Positions 29,177 to 38,670 of a stretch of DNA of 64,000 nt are shown here, in pieces. The translations under genes were made by a program, and so were the position numbers. Position 1 is the first letter of the stretch. Every line of letters begins with the position of its first letter. The notes below the pieces were generated by a model. That model saw only the letters and a program-made list of their open reading frames with translations, was not told where the DNA came from and did not search any database. Source of the DNA: Paraburkholderia sp. (GTDB taxonomy: Bacteria; Pseudomonadota; Gammaproteobacteria; Burkholderiales; Burkholderiaceae); NCBI GenBank assembly GCA_004322045.1, contig SCRN01000018.1, forward strand, positions 62,001-126,000. Reading direction: 5' to 3'.

Positions 29177-29247
29177 CGAAATGGCAAGAAACCCGAAATA
29201 AGTCGAGAAACGCTGCGACGAACAACGTCGCCGCAGGCAGCCGCCCG

Positions 29248-30249
29248 TCAGCCGCCGCGCCGGTTGCGCGCCATCGTAACGGCCGTGTCGATAGCCGCGA
29301 TCATGCTGCCCGCATCGGCACGCCCGGTGCCGGCGAGATCGAGCGCGGTGCCGTGATCGACCGACGTGCGAACGATCGGCAGCCCCAACGTAATGTTGAC
29401 GCCTTCGCCGAAAGTCGCATATTTGAGCACAGGCAACCCTTGATCGTGGAACATCGCAAGCACGCAATCGGCTTGATCGAGGTAGCGCGGTTGGAACAGC
29501 GTATCGGCCGGATAAGGGCCGCGCGCGTCGATACCGCGCCCGGTCGCCAAAGCGAGGGCGGGAGCGATGACGTCGATCTCTTCGCGCCCCAAGTAGCCGT
29601 TCTCGCCCGCGTGGGGATTGAGCCCGGTGACGAGAATACGCGGCACCGGCAAACCGAAATAACGGCGCAGATCGCGATCGATGATGGCGATCGTTTCGAC
29701 GAGACCGTCGATCGTGAGCGCCCCCGCGACATCCTTGAGCGGCAAATGCGTCGTCGCCAACGCCACGCGCAACGGACGATCGCCCGTGCCGGCCAGCATC
29801 ATGACGACGCGCGGCGTAGCGGTGCGCTCGGCAAGATATTCGGTGTGTCCCGTGAACGGAACGCCGGCATCGTTGATGGTGCTCTTTTGCAGCGGCGCCG
29901 TGACGATCGCATCGAAAGCGCCGCTGAGTGCACCATCGATCGCGTCGTCGAGCAATCCCAGCACATAGCGGCCGTTGGCCGCATCGAGACGTCCCGCCTG
30001 CGCCGGCACCGCCAACGCCCGAGAGGCCACGCTCACCTGCCCTGCGGCCAGCAACGCCGGCCAATCGACACCAACAGCCCTAGAGCGCGCTTCGAGCAGC
30101 GCCGCGTCTCCCAGCACCGCAAACCGCACGCCCGGCCAATGCGCCGCCGCACCGGCCAGCGCTGCCGCCGTCAATTCCGGCCCCACGCCGGCGGGCTCGC
30201 CGGTCGTAATCGCGATGGTCAAGGGGGCGGTACCGACGGCGCTCGTCAT
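29248..30249 (-). CDS. pdxA: 4-hydroxythreonine-4-phosphate dehydrogenase
   Basis: 333 aa. It oxidises 4-phosphohydroxy-L-threonine in pyridoxal-5'-phosphate synthesis. Seen: [67 protein letters not shown], and [27 protein letters not shown]. The substrate and metal His residues are in these blocks. It starts 11 nt after the surA stop. Confidence 0.96.
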   Translation of the reverse strand: MTSAVGTAPLTIAITTGEPAGVGPELTAAALAGAAAHWPGVRFAVLGDAALLEARSRAVGVDWPALLAAGQVSVASRALAVPAQAGRLDAANGRYVLGLLDDAIDGALSGAFDAIVTAPLQKSTINDAGVPFTGHTEYLAERTATPRVVMMLAGTGDRPLRVALATTHLPLKDVAGALTIDGLVETIAIIDRDLRRYFGLPVPRILVTGLNPHAGENGYLGREEIDVIAPALALATGRGIDARGPYPADTLFQPRYLDQADCVLAMFHDQGLPVLKYATFGEGVNITLGLPIVRTSVDHGTALDLAGTGRADAGSMIAAIDTAVTMARNRRGG

Positions 30250-30260
30250 CGTTTATCGGC

Positions 30261-31628
30261 TCACTGTTGCTGCGCGAGCGGGCCGCCGATCTTGTACTGG
30301 ACGTAGGCCGAATCGCGCAGTTGCCGCAGCCAATCCGAGTACGCTTGCTCTGCCTTGCGCTGACCGATCGCCTGACGCGCCAAATCCAACTGCTGCTGCA
30401 CCGAACCTTCCGCTTCGCGCCGGCCCAGTACCTGGATCAAGTGGTAGCCGTACTCGCTACGAACAGGCTCGCTCACCTCGCCGTCCTTCAGGTTGTTCAT
30501 CGCGCGCTCGAATTCCGGCACCGTTTCGCCGGGGCTGACCCAGCCGAGATCGCCGCCTTGCGACGCCGAGCCGTCTTGCGAGTACGTGCTCGCGAACTTG
30601 GCGAAATCGCCGCCCGCCTCGATCTGCTGGCGAATTTCGAGCAGCTTTTGCCGTGCCGCGCCTTCGGGCTGACCATCGCCGACGCGCACGAGGATATGGC
30701 GCACGTGCGTTTGCACGAGCTTGGGCGCATCGGCCGCCGAACCGCCGATACCCGTGCGCCGGTCGACGAGCCGCACGATCTCGAAACCTTCGTCGGTGCG
30801 AATCAGATCCGGGGCGACCTCGCCCGGCCGCAACTGGGACGCGGCAGTCACGAACGGCGCGGGCAGATTTCCCGGCGACTTGAAACCGAGATCGCCGCCT
30901 TTGGCCGCATCGGCGGCCTGAGAGTTGTCCTTCGCCAGCGATTCGAATTTCGCGCCGCCCTTCGCTTGCTGAAGAATGGCCTCCGCCTTCTTCTGCGCGG
31001 CATCGATGTCGGTCTGCGCCGCGCCGGCGGGCGCCTTCACGAGAATGTGCTCGATGCGCAAATCTTGCTGCGCCCGCGCACCCGGCCCGCGCTGACTGGC
31101 GATGTAGTTGGCGACTTCGGCATCGGACACCGTCACCTTGCTGTCGACCTCTTTCTCGCGCAGCTTCGACAGCGTGAGTTCGTTGCGCGCGTCGCGCGTG
31201 AAGACCGACCAAGGCACGCCTTCAGCCTCGATTCGCGACCGATAGACTTCGAGCGACAAGTGATTGGCGGTGGCCAGACGCTGCAGCGTCTTTTGCACGG
31301 TCGCGTCGTCGACGACGATGCCGTCTTCCTTCGCTTTTTCCAGTTGGACGCGTTCGATCACCATTTGATTGAGCACCTGCGCGCGCAACTGGTCTTGCGG
31401 CGGCACGGGCGCGTGCTGCTGCTCGAGCCGCCGCCCAATGAGCGCCACGCGCTGATCGAGCTCGCGCACGGTGATGACGTCGCCATTGACGACGGCGGCG
31501 ACCGAGTCGACCGTTTGGCCGGCTTGCGCCTTCAGGGCTTGCGCCGCAGCCGGCGCGGCCGGCAGGAAAATGGCGGTGGCCACGCAGGCTGCCAGTGTTG
31601 CCAAGCGAACTTTATTCACGATTGCCAC
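30261..31628 (-). CDS. surA: periplasmic chaperone SurA (peptidyl-prolyl isomerase)
   Basis: 455 aa. It escorts unfolded outer-membrane proteins, including LptD, across the periplasm. It has a signal peptide ([23 protein letters not shown]), a long helical N-terminal domain (residues 40-190), and two parvulin domains, first [10 protein letters not shown] to about residue 310 and second [14 protein letters not shown] to about residue 425. A C-terminal helix returns to the core. The start codon is GTG at 31628, supported by GGAG 6 nt upstream. It follows lptD by 85 bp. Confidence 0.96.
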   Translation of the reverse strand: MAIVNKVRLATLAACVATAIFLPAAPAAAQALKAQAGQTVDSVAAVVNGDVITVRELDQRVALIGRRLEQQHAPVPPQDQLRAQVLNQMVIERVQLEKAKEDGIVVDDATVQKTLQRLATANHLSLEVYRSRIEAEGVPWSVFTRDARNELTLSKLREKEVDSKVTVSDAEVANYIASQRGPGARAQQDLRIEHILVKAPAGAAQTDIDAAQKKAEAILQQAKGGAKFESLAKDNSQAADAAKGGDLGFKSPGNLPAPFVTAASQLRPGEVAPDLIRTDEGFEIVRLVDRRTGIGGSAADAPKLVQTHVRHILVRVGDGQPEGAARQKLLEIRQQIEAGGDFAKFASTYSQDGSASQGGDLGWVSPGETVPEFERAMNNLKDGEVSEPVRSEYGYHLIQVLGRREAEGSVQQQLDLARQAIGQRKAEQAYSDWLRQLRDSAYVQYKIGGPLAQQQ

Positions 31629-31713
31629 AGATGCTCCAAATGTCTAGGGTACGTGTGTCACGTGCCCTTTTTTGCGCATGCCTACTTGAATCCCGCTCGA
31701 ATTCCCTCGGCGC

Positions 31714-34077
31714 TTACTCGTAATTGGTGAAACGAGCCAGCGGCGGCGGTGGCGGCGGCGGCTCCTGATACCCGGCCACGCCGGCGCGGAACGCGGCCAC
31801 AAGCCCGTTGTCGACGGTCGTGAAGCCCTTGAGCGTCAGTTGCGCAAGCACGTGCGTTGCCGACGAATGCTGCCCAGAGGAATTCAAGCCGTTCGCATAA
31901 CGCTGCGCGCCGACGCCGAGGACCCAGCAATCGGCATCGTACTGGAAGCCGACTAGGCCGTCGACGAGGCGATGCCCTTGCAGATCGTAATTGAACCGTC
32001 CGACGGCATAGAGCCGACGCGTAAGCGGCCATTCCGCCGACAACAGCACCTGGTTGATCGCCTGATTGCTCAGCGTCGGATTCGCACGCGTGTAGCGGTA
32101 GGCCACGTTGATCACCTTGCGATCGTCGGGGCTATAGCCGAAACCGATGCTCGATCGCACGAGCTGGTTGTCGTCCGCATTATATTGGAACGCTGTTTCC
32201 GAAGCGAAACCGGCCCCGAGCTTGAGCGAGGCGCCGAAGATCAAATCCGAATGCCCTGTGGCCGGCGTCGGCGTATTCGTGGACAACGCCACGCGCTGAT
32301 CCGTGAAGTAATACTCTTGCGCCAGCACGAAACGGGCGCGCTCGTCGCCCGTCGCGGCGTCGATGAAACGCGTCGTCAAACCCGCCGTCAGGCGGTTCGC
32401 GTCGGCGATGCGATCGTTGCCGACGAACGTGTTCGGCGTGAAGATTTCGGCAAGCCCGAAGTCGGACTCGGCCGTATCGAACAGCGGCGCGAACGACTGA
32501 TTGCGGTACGGCGTATAGACGTAGTACAGCCGCGGCTCGAGCGTCTGGATGTAATCCTGGCCGAACAGGCGCACGGAACGATCGAATACGAGCCCCGTAT
32601 CGAAGCTGAACGTCGGAATCGACTCGGTGAACGCCTTCGGCTGCCCGGACGGCGCCCCGGTCGCAATATTGCTGAGGTCGTACGAGGCGAAATGGAGCTG
32701 CGCCTTCGGCACGACGAAATAGCCCGGGCCGACGATTCCGTATGAGACGTACGGGTTGAACACCACCCGGTCGCCTTCCGTCGAATCGGCCGTGGTGATT
32801 CTGAAACGCGTGTAGTCGGCCTCTGCGCCGAAGTCGAAGCCGCCGACGTTGTACTTGGCGTACTTCACGTTCAATTCCGGCTCGCGGCCGTACGGCGGCG
32901 TCGAGCCGGGCATCGTCTGCCAATGCTGCTCACGTGCTACCACCGACCAGGGACCATTGCTATACGTCAGGCCCGCTTCCTGCTGAAACAACACCTGCGT
33001 GCCGACGAGAAACTGATTGCCGACCGACGCAAGGTCCTGCGAATACGTGTCGTCGGATACCTTGTTATACGACACATAGGCACCGAACCCGTGCCCGAGA
33101 TTCTGGTTGTGGTGCCAGTAGACCGCGTAGCGATTCTCGTGCTTGATCGCATCGTTGGGCAGGAATTCGCCAGTGAACGTGCCCGAATAGCTCGGCGACA
33201 AATAGCGGAACACCGCCTGAGTCTGCACGCCGCGCTTGGAGATGAGGCGCGGCGTCAACGTCAAATCGCGGTTCGGCGCGATATTGAAATAGTACGGCAG
33301 CGACAACTCGAAACCGTTGTTCGAGCCCATCGAGAATTGCGGCGGCAACAGGCCGCTGCGACGATTGCCCGTCAGCGGGAACGACAGCCACGGGCTCGCG
33401 AAAATCGGCACGCCTTGAAAGAATAGAACGCCGTTGTGCGCCACGCCTTCCTCGGCGCCCGTATCGAAATCGAAGCGGCTGCCGCGGATATACCACGCCG
33501 GATCCGCGCACTGGCACGCGGTGTACGTCGCGCTCGTGAATTCGGAGCGCTCGCTGTCGAGCATATCGACGCGCGCCGCGCTGCCCGAGGCGCCATTCAA
33601 GCTGAAACGGTATTTCGGCGAAGGCATGTAGCCCTCGCTCGCGCCCACCTTCAAATGCGCCTCAGGCCCCGCGAACAGGACGCCATTGTCGATCACGCGC
33701 ACCTGGCCGTAGGCATCGGCCATATCGGTGTCCTGATCGTAGTGAAACGCGTCCGCCTTGACCACGGCCACGCCCCGCCGCAGTTCGGCTGCGCCCTTGG
33801 CCGCGACATCCCGGTCCGATGTGCCGTTGGTCTGGTCGCCCAGCACGAAGGTTGCAGGCGCGCTGCCCGCCCGCAACGGATGCTCGGTCAATTGCGGCGC
33901 CAGCCGCAAGCCCCATGGGACGTCCGTCGGCTGAGGCTCGGCGGCGGCGCCCGTCAACTGTGCGTGCGACACGGCGGGCATCAAGCCGGGAACGGCGATG
34001 AGCGCCGCAACGAGCCGCCTCACGCGTGGCAACGCGTCGCCGGGAAAATTCTTGGAAAGGAGCGGTCTTGGCGGCAT
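31714..34077 (-). CDS. lptD: LPS-assembly outer membrane protein LptD
   Basis: 787 aa. It forms the 26-strand barrel that, with LptE, inserts lipopolysaccharide into the outer leaflet. It has a signal peptide (cleavage after VSHA, about residue 39), an OstA/jellyroll domain ([21 protein letters not shown] and following), then a beta-barrel with alternating aromatic strands to the C terminus. Disulfide-type cysteines are visible: the CQC pair in [16 protein letters not shown] and a distal Cys in [10 protein letters not shown] Pro-rich tail ([12 protein letters not shown]) follows the last strand. It leads the surA-pdxA-rsmA operon and is divergent from amgK. Confidence 0.96.
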   Translation of the reverse strand: MPPRPLLSKNFPGDALPRVRRLVAALIAVPGLMPAVSHAQLTGAAAEPQPTDVPWGLRLAPQLTEHPLRAGSAPATFVLGDQTNGTSDRDVAAKGAAELRRGVAVVKADAFHYDQDTDMADAYGQVRVIDNGVLFAGPEAHLKVGASEGYMPSPKYRFSLNGASGSAARVDMLDSERSEFTSATYTACQCADPAWYIRGSRFDFDTGAEEGVAHNGVLFFQGVPIFASPWLSFPLTGNRRSGLLPPQFSMGSNNGFELSLPYYFNIAPNRDLTLTPRLISKRGVQTQAVFRYLSPSYSGTFTGEFLPNDAIKHENRYAVYWHHNQNLGHGFGAYVSYNKVSDDTYSQDLASVGNQFLVGTQVLFQQEAGLTYSNGPWSVVAREQHWQTMPGSTPPYGREPELNVKYAKYNVGGFDFGAEADYTRFRITTADSTEGDRVVFNPYVSYGIVGPGYFVVPKAQLHFASYDLSNIATGAPSGQPKAFTESIPTFSFDTGLVFDRSVRLFGQDYIQTLEPRLYYVYTPYRNQSFAPLFDTAESDFGLAEIFTPNTFVGNDRIADANRLTAGLTTRFIDAATGDERARFVLAQEYYFTDQRVALSTNTPTPATGHSDLIFGASLKLGAGFASETAFQYNADDNQLVRSSIGFGYSPDDRKVINVAYRYTRANPTLSNQAINQVLLSAEWPLTRRLYAVGRFNYDLQGHRLVDGLVGFQYDADCWVLGVGAQRYANGLNSSGQHSSATHVLAQLTLKGFTTVDNGLVAAFRAGVAGYQEPPPPPPPLARFTNYE

Positions 34078-34250
34078 CTATCGTTTGGCGAATCGGCTCG
34101 GGGGCTGGCGCGGCACCCATCGCACGTCGCCCGCGTCGGCCGCGAAAGGCGGCGTGCCGCGCAGCGCGCTTCGCGCGAGCGGCGAGCAATCGAACGGGAC
34201 CGTGCGAAAGCCGACACGGGGACTGGGGCGCAACACAAAAAGTCGTCGGG

Positions 34251-34256
34251 TATTAT
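34251..34256 (+). promoter_or_regulatory. candidate -10 element for amgK-murU
   Basis: TATTAT (within GGGTATTATATGG) lies 32 nt before the amgK ATG in the 210-bp divergent lptD-amgK region. A matching -35 is not clear. Confidence 0.35.
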
Positions 34257-34287
34257 ATGGCAAGACGTTTTACAGCCCGCACCCACG

Positions 34288-35322
34288 ATGACCGATTCCT
34301 CCGCCGACATACGGCGCGATGCCCTCGCCGCCTGGCTCGGCACCTTCGCGCACCGCTACGGCCTCGACCTCCAGAGCCTCGCGCCCGCCTCCAGCGACGC
34401 CAGTTTCCGCCGCTATTTCCGGCTCGCGAGCGCAAGCGAGCACGGTGCGTCGCTGATCGCCGTCGATGCGCCCCCCCCCGAGAAATGCCGCGAGTTCGCG
34501 CAAGTGGCGCAGATGTTGTGCGAAGCGGGCGTGCATGCGCCGCGCGTGCTGGAATGCGATCTCGACAACGGCTTCATGCTGGTCACCGATCTCGGGACGC
34601 ACAGCTATATCGACGCGCTCGATTCCAACGACACCGTGCGCGCGAAGCCGCTGATGCGCGATGCGGTCGACGCGTTGATCCGCTGGCAGTCGAGCACGCG
34701 CGAGGGCGTCCTGCCGCCTTTCGATGAAGCCTTCCTGCGCCGCGAGATGGAGCTGATGCCCGAATGGTACATATCGCGCCATCTCGGCCGGCAGATCGAT
34801 GAAAAAATGCGCGGCGTGCTCGATCGCACCTACGCGCTGCTCATCGCGAGTGCGCGCGCGCAGCCGCAGGTGTTCATGTTGCGTGATTTCATGCCGCGCA
34901 ATTTGATGATTTGCGAACCGAACCCGGGCGTGCTCGATTTCCAAGACGCCGTCTATGGCCCGATCAGCTATGACCTCGCCTCGCTACTGCGCGACGCATT
35001 CATCAGTTGGGACGAGTCGTTCGAACTCGACTGCTTCGCCTATTACTGGGAGCACGCGAAAAAGGCGGGCCTGCCCGTCGATCCCGATTTCGGCGAGTTC
35101 TACCGGCAAATTGAATGGATGGGGCTGCAGCGGCATATCAAAGTACTCGGGCTCTTTGCGCGATTGCATCACCGGGACGGCAAGCCGCGCTATCTGACCG
35201 ATCTCCCGCGCTTTGTCGGGTACGCGCGCAAGGTATGCGAGCGCTATCGCCCGCTGGTGCCGTTCGCACGCTTGCTCGACGATCTCGACGATCGTTCGCA
35301 GCAAGTCGGCTACACTTTTTGA
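34288..35322 (+). CDS. amgK: N-acetylmuramate/N-acetylglucosamine kinase AmgK
   Basis: 344 aa. An aminoglycoside-phosphotransferase-fold kinase that phosphorylates MurNAc at the anomeric position in cell-wall recycling. Seen: SSDASFRRYFRL, IAVDAPPPEKCREF, FMLVTDLGTHSYIDAL, the catalytic loop LRDFMPRNLM (Asp and Asn), and the metal site VLDFQDAVYGPISYDLASLLRDAF. murU follows 14 nt later, giving the AmgK-MurU route to UDP-MurNAc that bypasses de novo MurA and so affects fosfomycin tolerance. A run of nine C at 34471-34479 encodes Pro-Pro-Pro; a slip there would truncate the protein early. Confidence 0.94.
   Translation: MTDSSADIRRDALAAWLGTFAHRYGLDLQSLAPASSDASFRRYFRLASASEHGASLIAVDAPPPEKCREFAQVAQMLCEAGVHAPRVLECDLDNGFMLVTDLGTHSYIDALDSNDTVRAKPLMRDAVDALIRWQSSTREGVLPPFDEAFLRREMELMPEWYISRHLGRQIDEKMRGVLDRTYALLIASARAQPQVFMLRDFMPRNLMICEPNPGVLDFQDAVYGPISYDLASLLRDAFISWDESFELDCFAYYWEHAKKAGLPVDPDFGEFYRQIEWMGLQRHIKVLGLFARLHHRDGKPRYLTDLPRFVGYARKVCERYRPLVPFARLLDDLDDRSQQVGYTF
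34471..34479. repeat. homopolymeric C9 tract inside amgK
   Basis: Nine consecutive C encode the three Pro of VDAPPPEKC near residue 63 of AmgK. It is the longest homopolymer I noticed in a coding region here; loss or gain of one base would frameshift amgK and abolish its coupling to murU. Confidence 0.93.
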
Positions 35323-35336
35323 AAGCGGCGCAATCG

Positions 35337-36068
35337 ATGACGCACGCATTGACGACGGCCATGATTTTCGCTGCGGGCCGAGGCGAGCGGATGCGCCCAC
35401 TCACCGACACGCGGCCCAAGCCATTGCTCGACGCCGGCGGCAAGCCGCTCATCGTCTGGCAGATCGAGCGCCTGGCGCAAGCCGGCATCGTCGACATCGT
35501 CATCAATCACGCCTGGCTCGGCAAGCAGATCGAAGCAGCACTCGGCGACGGTTCGCGCTTCGGCGTGCGGCTCGCCTATTCGGCGGAAGCCGTGGCGCTC
35601 GAAACCGCGGGCGGCATTGCACAGGCATTGCCGCTGCTCGAGGCGAGCGGCGCGCCCGCGGTGTTTCTCGCCGTGAGCGGAGACGTCTTCTGCGAGTTCG
35701 ATTACGCGCACCTACTTGAGGCGGCCGCGCGTCTGAAGGCTTGCGAGCAGCCGGGCATGCATCTCGTCATGGTCCCGAACCCGCCCTTTCATCCGCGCGG
35801 CGATTTTGCCCTCGATGCGGCCGGCCGGCTTTCGCTCGACGGCGATCGGCGCTACACCTTCGGCAACATCGGCCTTTACGACACGCGCATGTTCCGCGGC
35901 TTGGCGCACGGCGAACGCCGGGCGCTGACGCCCTACTATCGCGACACGATCGCAACAGGTCGCGCAAGCGGCGAGCTTTACGAAGGACGCTGGGAAAACG
36001 TAGGAACGCCCGAGCAATTGCGCGCGCTCGATGCTGCCCTGCGCGATGCGGCCTCCGCTTCGCGCTAG
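35337..36068 (+). CDS. murU: N-acetylmuramate alpha-1-phosphate uridylyltransferase MurU
   Basis: 243 aa. It converts MurNAc-1-phosphate, made by AmgK, and UTP to UDP-MurNAc. Seen: the nucleotidyltransferase start AMIFAAGRGERMRPLTDTRPK (G-x-G-x-R...PK) with KPLLDAGGKPLIVW, the metal Asp in LAVSGDVFCEFDY, and TFGNIGLYDTRMF. The C terminus keeps GRWENVGTPEQLRALD. It ends convergent with the ABC exporter gene; the 88-bp gap shows no clear terminator. Confidence 0.95.
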   Translation: MTHALTTAMIFAAGRGERMRPLTDTRPKPLLDAGGKPLIVWQIERLAQAGIVDIVINHAWLGKQIEAALGDGSRFGVRLAYSAEAVALETAGGIAQALPLLEASGAPAVFLAVSGDVFCEFDYAHLLEAAARLKACEQPGMHLVMVPNPPFHPRGDFALDAAGRLSLDGDRRYTFGNIGLYDTRMFRGLAHGERRALTPYYRDTIATGRASGELYEGRWENVGTPEQLRALDAALRDAASASR

Positions 36069-36156
36069 CGGCGCGGGGCAAGCTGCGCGCACACCGGCGG
36101 CCAGGAGCGAGCGACGGGCCGCGTCTAGCGGTTGGGCACGGTCCGACGGCTCAAGC

Positions 36157-38046
36157 TCAAGCGTCCTCACCGTGAGCCGCGGGCTCGGCCTGTGCGCGAT
36201 GCGCGGCGCGCTGCTGCAATGCCCACATTTGCGCGAACGCGCCGCCCGCCTCGAGCAACTGCGCATGCGTGCCGCGCTCGACGATGCGCCCATGATCCAT
36301 GACGAGGATCTGCTCGGCATGCACGATCGTCGAGAGGCGGTGTGCGATGACGAGCGTTGTGCGCCCGCGCGCAATCTGATCGAGCTCATGCTGGATCGCG
36401 CGCTCCGAGCGCGAATCGAGCGCGGAAGTGGCTTCGTCGAAGATGAGAATCGGCGGGCTCTTGAGCAGGGTGCGAGCGATTGCGACGCGCTGTTTCTCGC
36501 CGCCCGAAAGCTTGAGCCCGCGCTCGCCCACGGGCGTTTCGTATCCCTTGGGTAAGCCTTCGATGAACTCGTGAATATGCGCCGCGCGCGCCGCCGCGAT
36601 CACTTCGTCGCGCGAAGCCGTGGGACGCCCGTAAGCGATGTTGTAGTAGATGGTGTCGTTGAACAGCACGGTGTCTTGCGGCACGATGCCGATCGACGCG
36701 CGCAGCGAATCTTGCGTCACGTCGCGCACGTCCTGACCATCGATCGTAATCGCTCCGCCGCTCGCTCGGTCCAGATCGTAGAAACGAAACAGGAGCCGCG
36801 CCAGTGTCGATTTGCCCGATCCGCTCGGGCCGACGACGGCGGTCGTGGTCCCTGCCGGTATCGAGAACGTCACATCGTCGAGAATGATGCGCGTGCTCTC
36901 ATAGCCGAAGCGCACGTGCTCGAACTTCACTGCGCCGCCGCGCACGACGAGCGGCGGCGCGCCCGGCGCATCGGGCACCTCGCGCGCCGCGCCGAGCAGC
37001 GTAAACATGCGGTCCATGTCCGTCAGGCTTTGCTTCAGCTCGCGATAGACGACGCCCAAGAAATTGAGCGGGATATACAACTGCAGCATGAAAGTGTTGA
37101 TGAGCACGAGATCGCCCAGCGTGAGCCGTCCGGCCATGACGCCCTGCGTCGCGCGCCACAAGATGAAAACGAGCGCCGTGCCGATGATCGTCTGCTGGCC
37201 GAAGTTGAGCAGCGACAGCGAGTTCTGCGATTGAATCGCCGCAGCCCGGTAACGCTGCAGGTTTTCGTCGTAGCGCCGCGCCTCCCATTGTTCGTTGCCG
37301 AAGTATTTCACCGTCTCGTAGTTCAGGAGCGAATCGATCGCGCGCGAGTTAGCGCGCGAATCGAGCTCGTTCATCGTCCGGCGAAAATGCGTGCGCCATT
37401 CCGTGACTTTGACCGTGAACACGATATAGACCGCTAGCGCGATGAACGCGACGATCGCGTAGTACGCCTCGTATTTGACGATGAAAAAGCCGAGCACGAG
37501 GCCTACTTCCACGAGCGTGGGCAAGATGCTGTAGAGCGAGTAGGAAATCAGCTGCGAAATGCCGCGCGTGCCACGCTCGATATCGCGCGACATGCCGCCC
37601 GTCTGGCGCTCGAGATGGAAACGCAGCGAGAGCGAATGCAAATGCCGGAAAACCTTGAGCGCCAATTGGCGGACGGCGCTTTCGGTCACCTTCGAAAAAA
37701 GAATCTCGCGAAGTTCGGTAAACAGCGACGTCGAGAGCCGCACGAGCGCATAGGCGACGACGAGCAGGCCAATGCCGCCGGCGAGCACGATCGCCGGTTC
37801 GTGCTGCGCGCGCCCGAGTGCGGTCAATTGGCGCATCGACGCAAGCCCATCGACGATGCGCTTGAGCACGATCGGCACGCCGAGGTTCGCTACCTTCGCA
37901 CCGATCAGGCAGGAAAGCGCGAGCGCGACGCGCCACTTGTACGCCGCGAGATACGGCAGCAGCGAACGAATCGTTTGCCAATCGCGGCGTTGGCTGCCCG
38001 CGGCGGGTAGCGGTGAAGGTTCGGAAGAAGCGCTATGGCGATGCAT
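36157..38046 (-). CDS. Atm1-type ABC exporter (fused permease and ATPase)
   Basis: 629 aa from ATG 38046. It has a six-helix transmembrane domain (residues 35-340) followed by a nucleotide-binding domain: Walker A VGPSGSGKST at 406-413, Q-loop IGIVPQDTVLFNDT, signature LSGGEKQRVAIARTLL, Walker B ILIFDEATSALD, and H-loop IAHRLSTIVHAEQIL. The string LLNYETVKYFGNEQWEARRYD is the signature of the Atm1/ABCB7/HMT1 branch, which exports glutathione-linked sulfur or metal conjugates. The exact substrate here is inferred from family only. It is divergent from yciA. Confidence 0.92.
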   Translation of the reverse strand: MHRHSASSEPSPLPAAGSQRRDWQTIRSLLPYLAAYKWRVALALSCLIGAKVANLGVPIVLKRIVDGLASMRQLTALGRAQHEPAIVLAGGIGLLVVAYALVRLSTSLFTELREILFSKVTESAVRQLALKVFRHLHSLSLRFHLERQTGGMSRDIERGTRGISQLISYSLYSILPTLVEVGLVLGFFIVKYEAYYAIVAFIALAVYIVFTVKVTEWRTHFRRTMNELDSRANSRAIDSLLNYETVKYFGNEQWEARRYDENLQRYRAAAIQSQNSLSLLNFGQQTIIGTALVFILWRATQGVMAGRLTLGDLVLINTFMLQLYIPLNFLGVVYRELKQSLTDMDRMFTLLGAAREVPDAPGAPPLVVRGGAVKFEHVRFGYESTRIILDDVTFSIPAGTTTAVVGPSGSGKSTLARLLFRFYDLDRASGGAITIDGQDVRDVTQDSLRASIGIVPQDTVLFNDTIYYNIAYGRPTASRDEVIAAARAAHIHEFIEGLPKGYETPVGERGLKLSGGEKQRVAIARTLLKSPPILIFDEATSALDSRSERAIQHELDQIARGRTTLVIAHRLSTIVHAEQILVMDHGRIVERGTHAQLLEAGGAFAQMWALQQRAAHRAQAEPAAHGEDA

Positions 38047-38234
38047 GATGTGGGTTGGAGCGAAGCCGCAAGGCGGCGGAACGAGCATCGGTCGATCGGC
38101 GGCCGAGGCAGCCAACGCGAGGCGATGATGCCGCCGCCGCGCTCTCTATGCGTTTTGCCCGTACAATTTCGCTGCTCGGGCTAGCGACCGTATTGTGGCA
38201 GGCTCGGCCCATTGTTGCAGAACCGGTACGCCCA

Positions 38235-38633
38235 ATGACTATCTCGACCCCACTGCTTCCGCAAAAGACCTGCGCCTTGCGCGTCGTGCCTCAGCCCTCG
38301 GACGCCAACGTCCACGGCGACGTGTTCGGCGGCTGGATCATGGCGCAAGTCGACATCGCGGGTTCCATTCCCGCTAGCCGCCGCGCCAACGGCCGCGTCG
38401 CGACCGTCGCCGTCAATTCGTTCGTCTTCAAGCAGCCCGTCTTCGTCGGCGATCTGCTCAGCTTCTACGCGGATATCGTCAAAACGGGCACGACCTCCAT
38501 GACCATTTCGGTGGAAGTGTTCGCGCAGCGTATGAGCTTGGACGAGGAACTCGTCAAGGTCACCGAAGCCACGCTGACTTACGTGGCGACCGACGCCGAG
38601 CGCCGCCCGCGCAAATTGCCCGAGTTGAAGTAA
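38235..38633 (+). CDS. yciA: acyl-CoA thioesterase, YciA type
   Basis: 132 aa. A hot-dog-fold thioesterase that hydrolyses acyl-CoA. Seen: LRVVPQPSDANVHGDVFGGWIMAQVDIAG, with the catalytic Asp in DVFGGW, then RVATVAVNSFVFKQPVFVGDLLSFYADI. ATG 38235 matches E. coli YciA (132 aa); upstream codons would add a spurious hydrophobic leader. TACAAT at 38162-38167 is a possible -10. It is convergent with the GGDEF-EAL gene. Confidence 0.93.
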   Translation: MTISTPLLPQKTCALRVVPQPSDANVHGDVFGGWIMAQVDIAGSIPASRRANGRVATVAVNSFVFKQPVFVGDLLSFYADIVKTGTTSMTISVEVFAQRMSLDEELVKVTEATLTYVATDAERRPRKLPELK

Positions 38634-38670
38634 CCTCGCCGCGGCCCGCGACGGCCCCCGACTTCGTGGG

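Noticed and set aside
29177-30064. Upstream extension of the rsmA frame
   Set aside because: It overlaps pdxA out of frame; RsmA homology starts at 29176.
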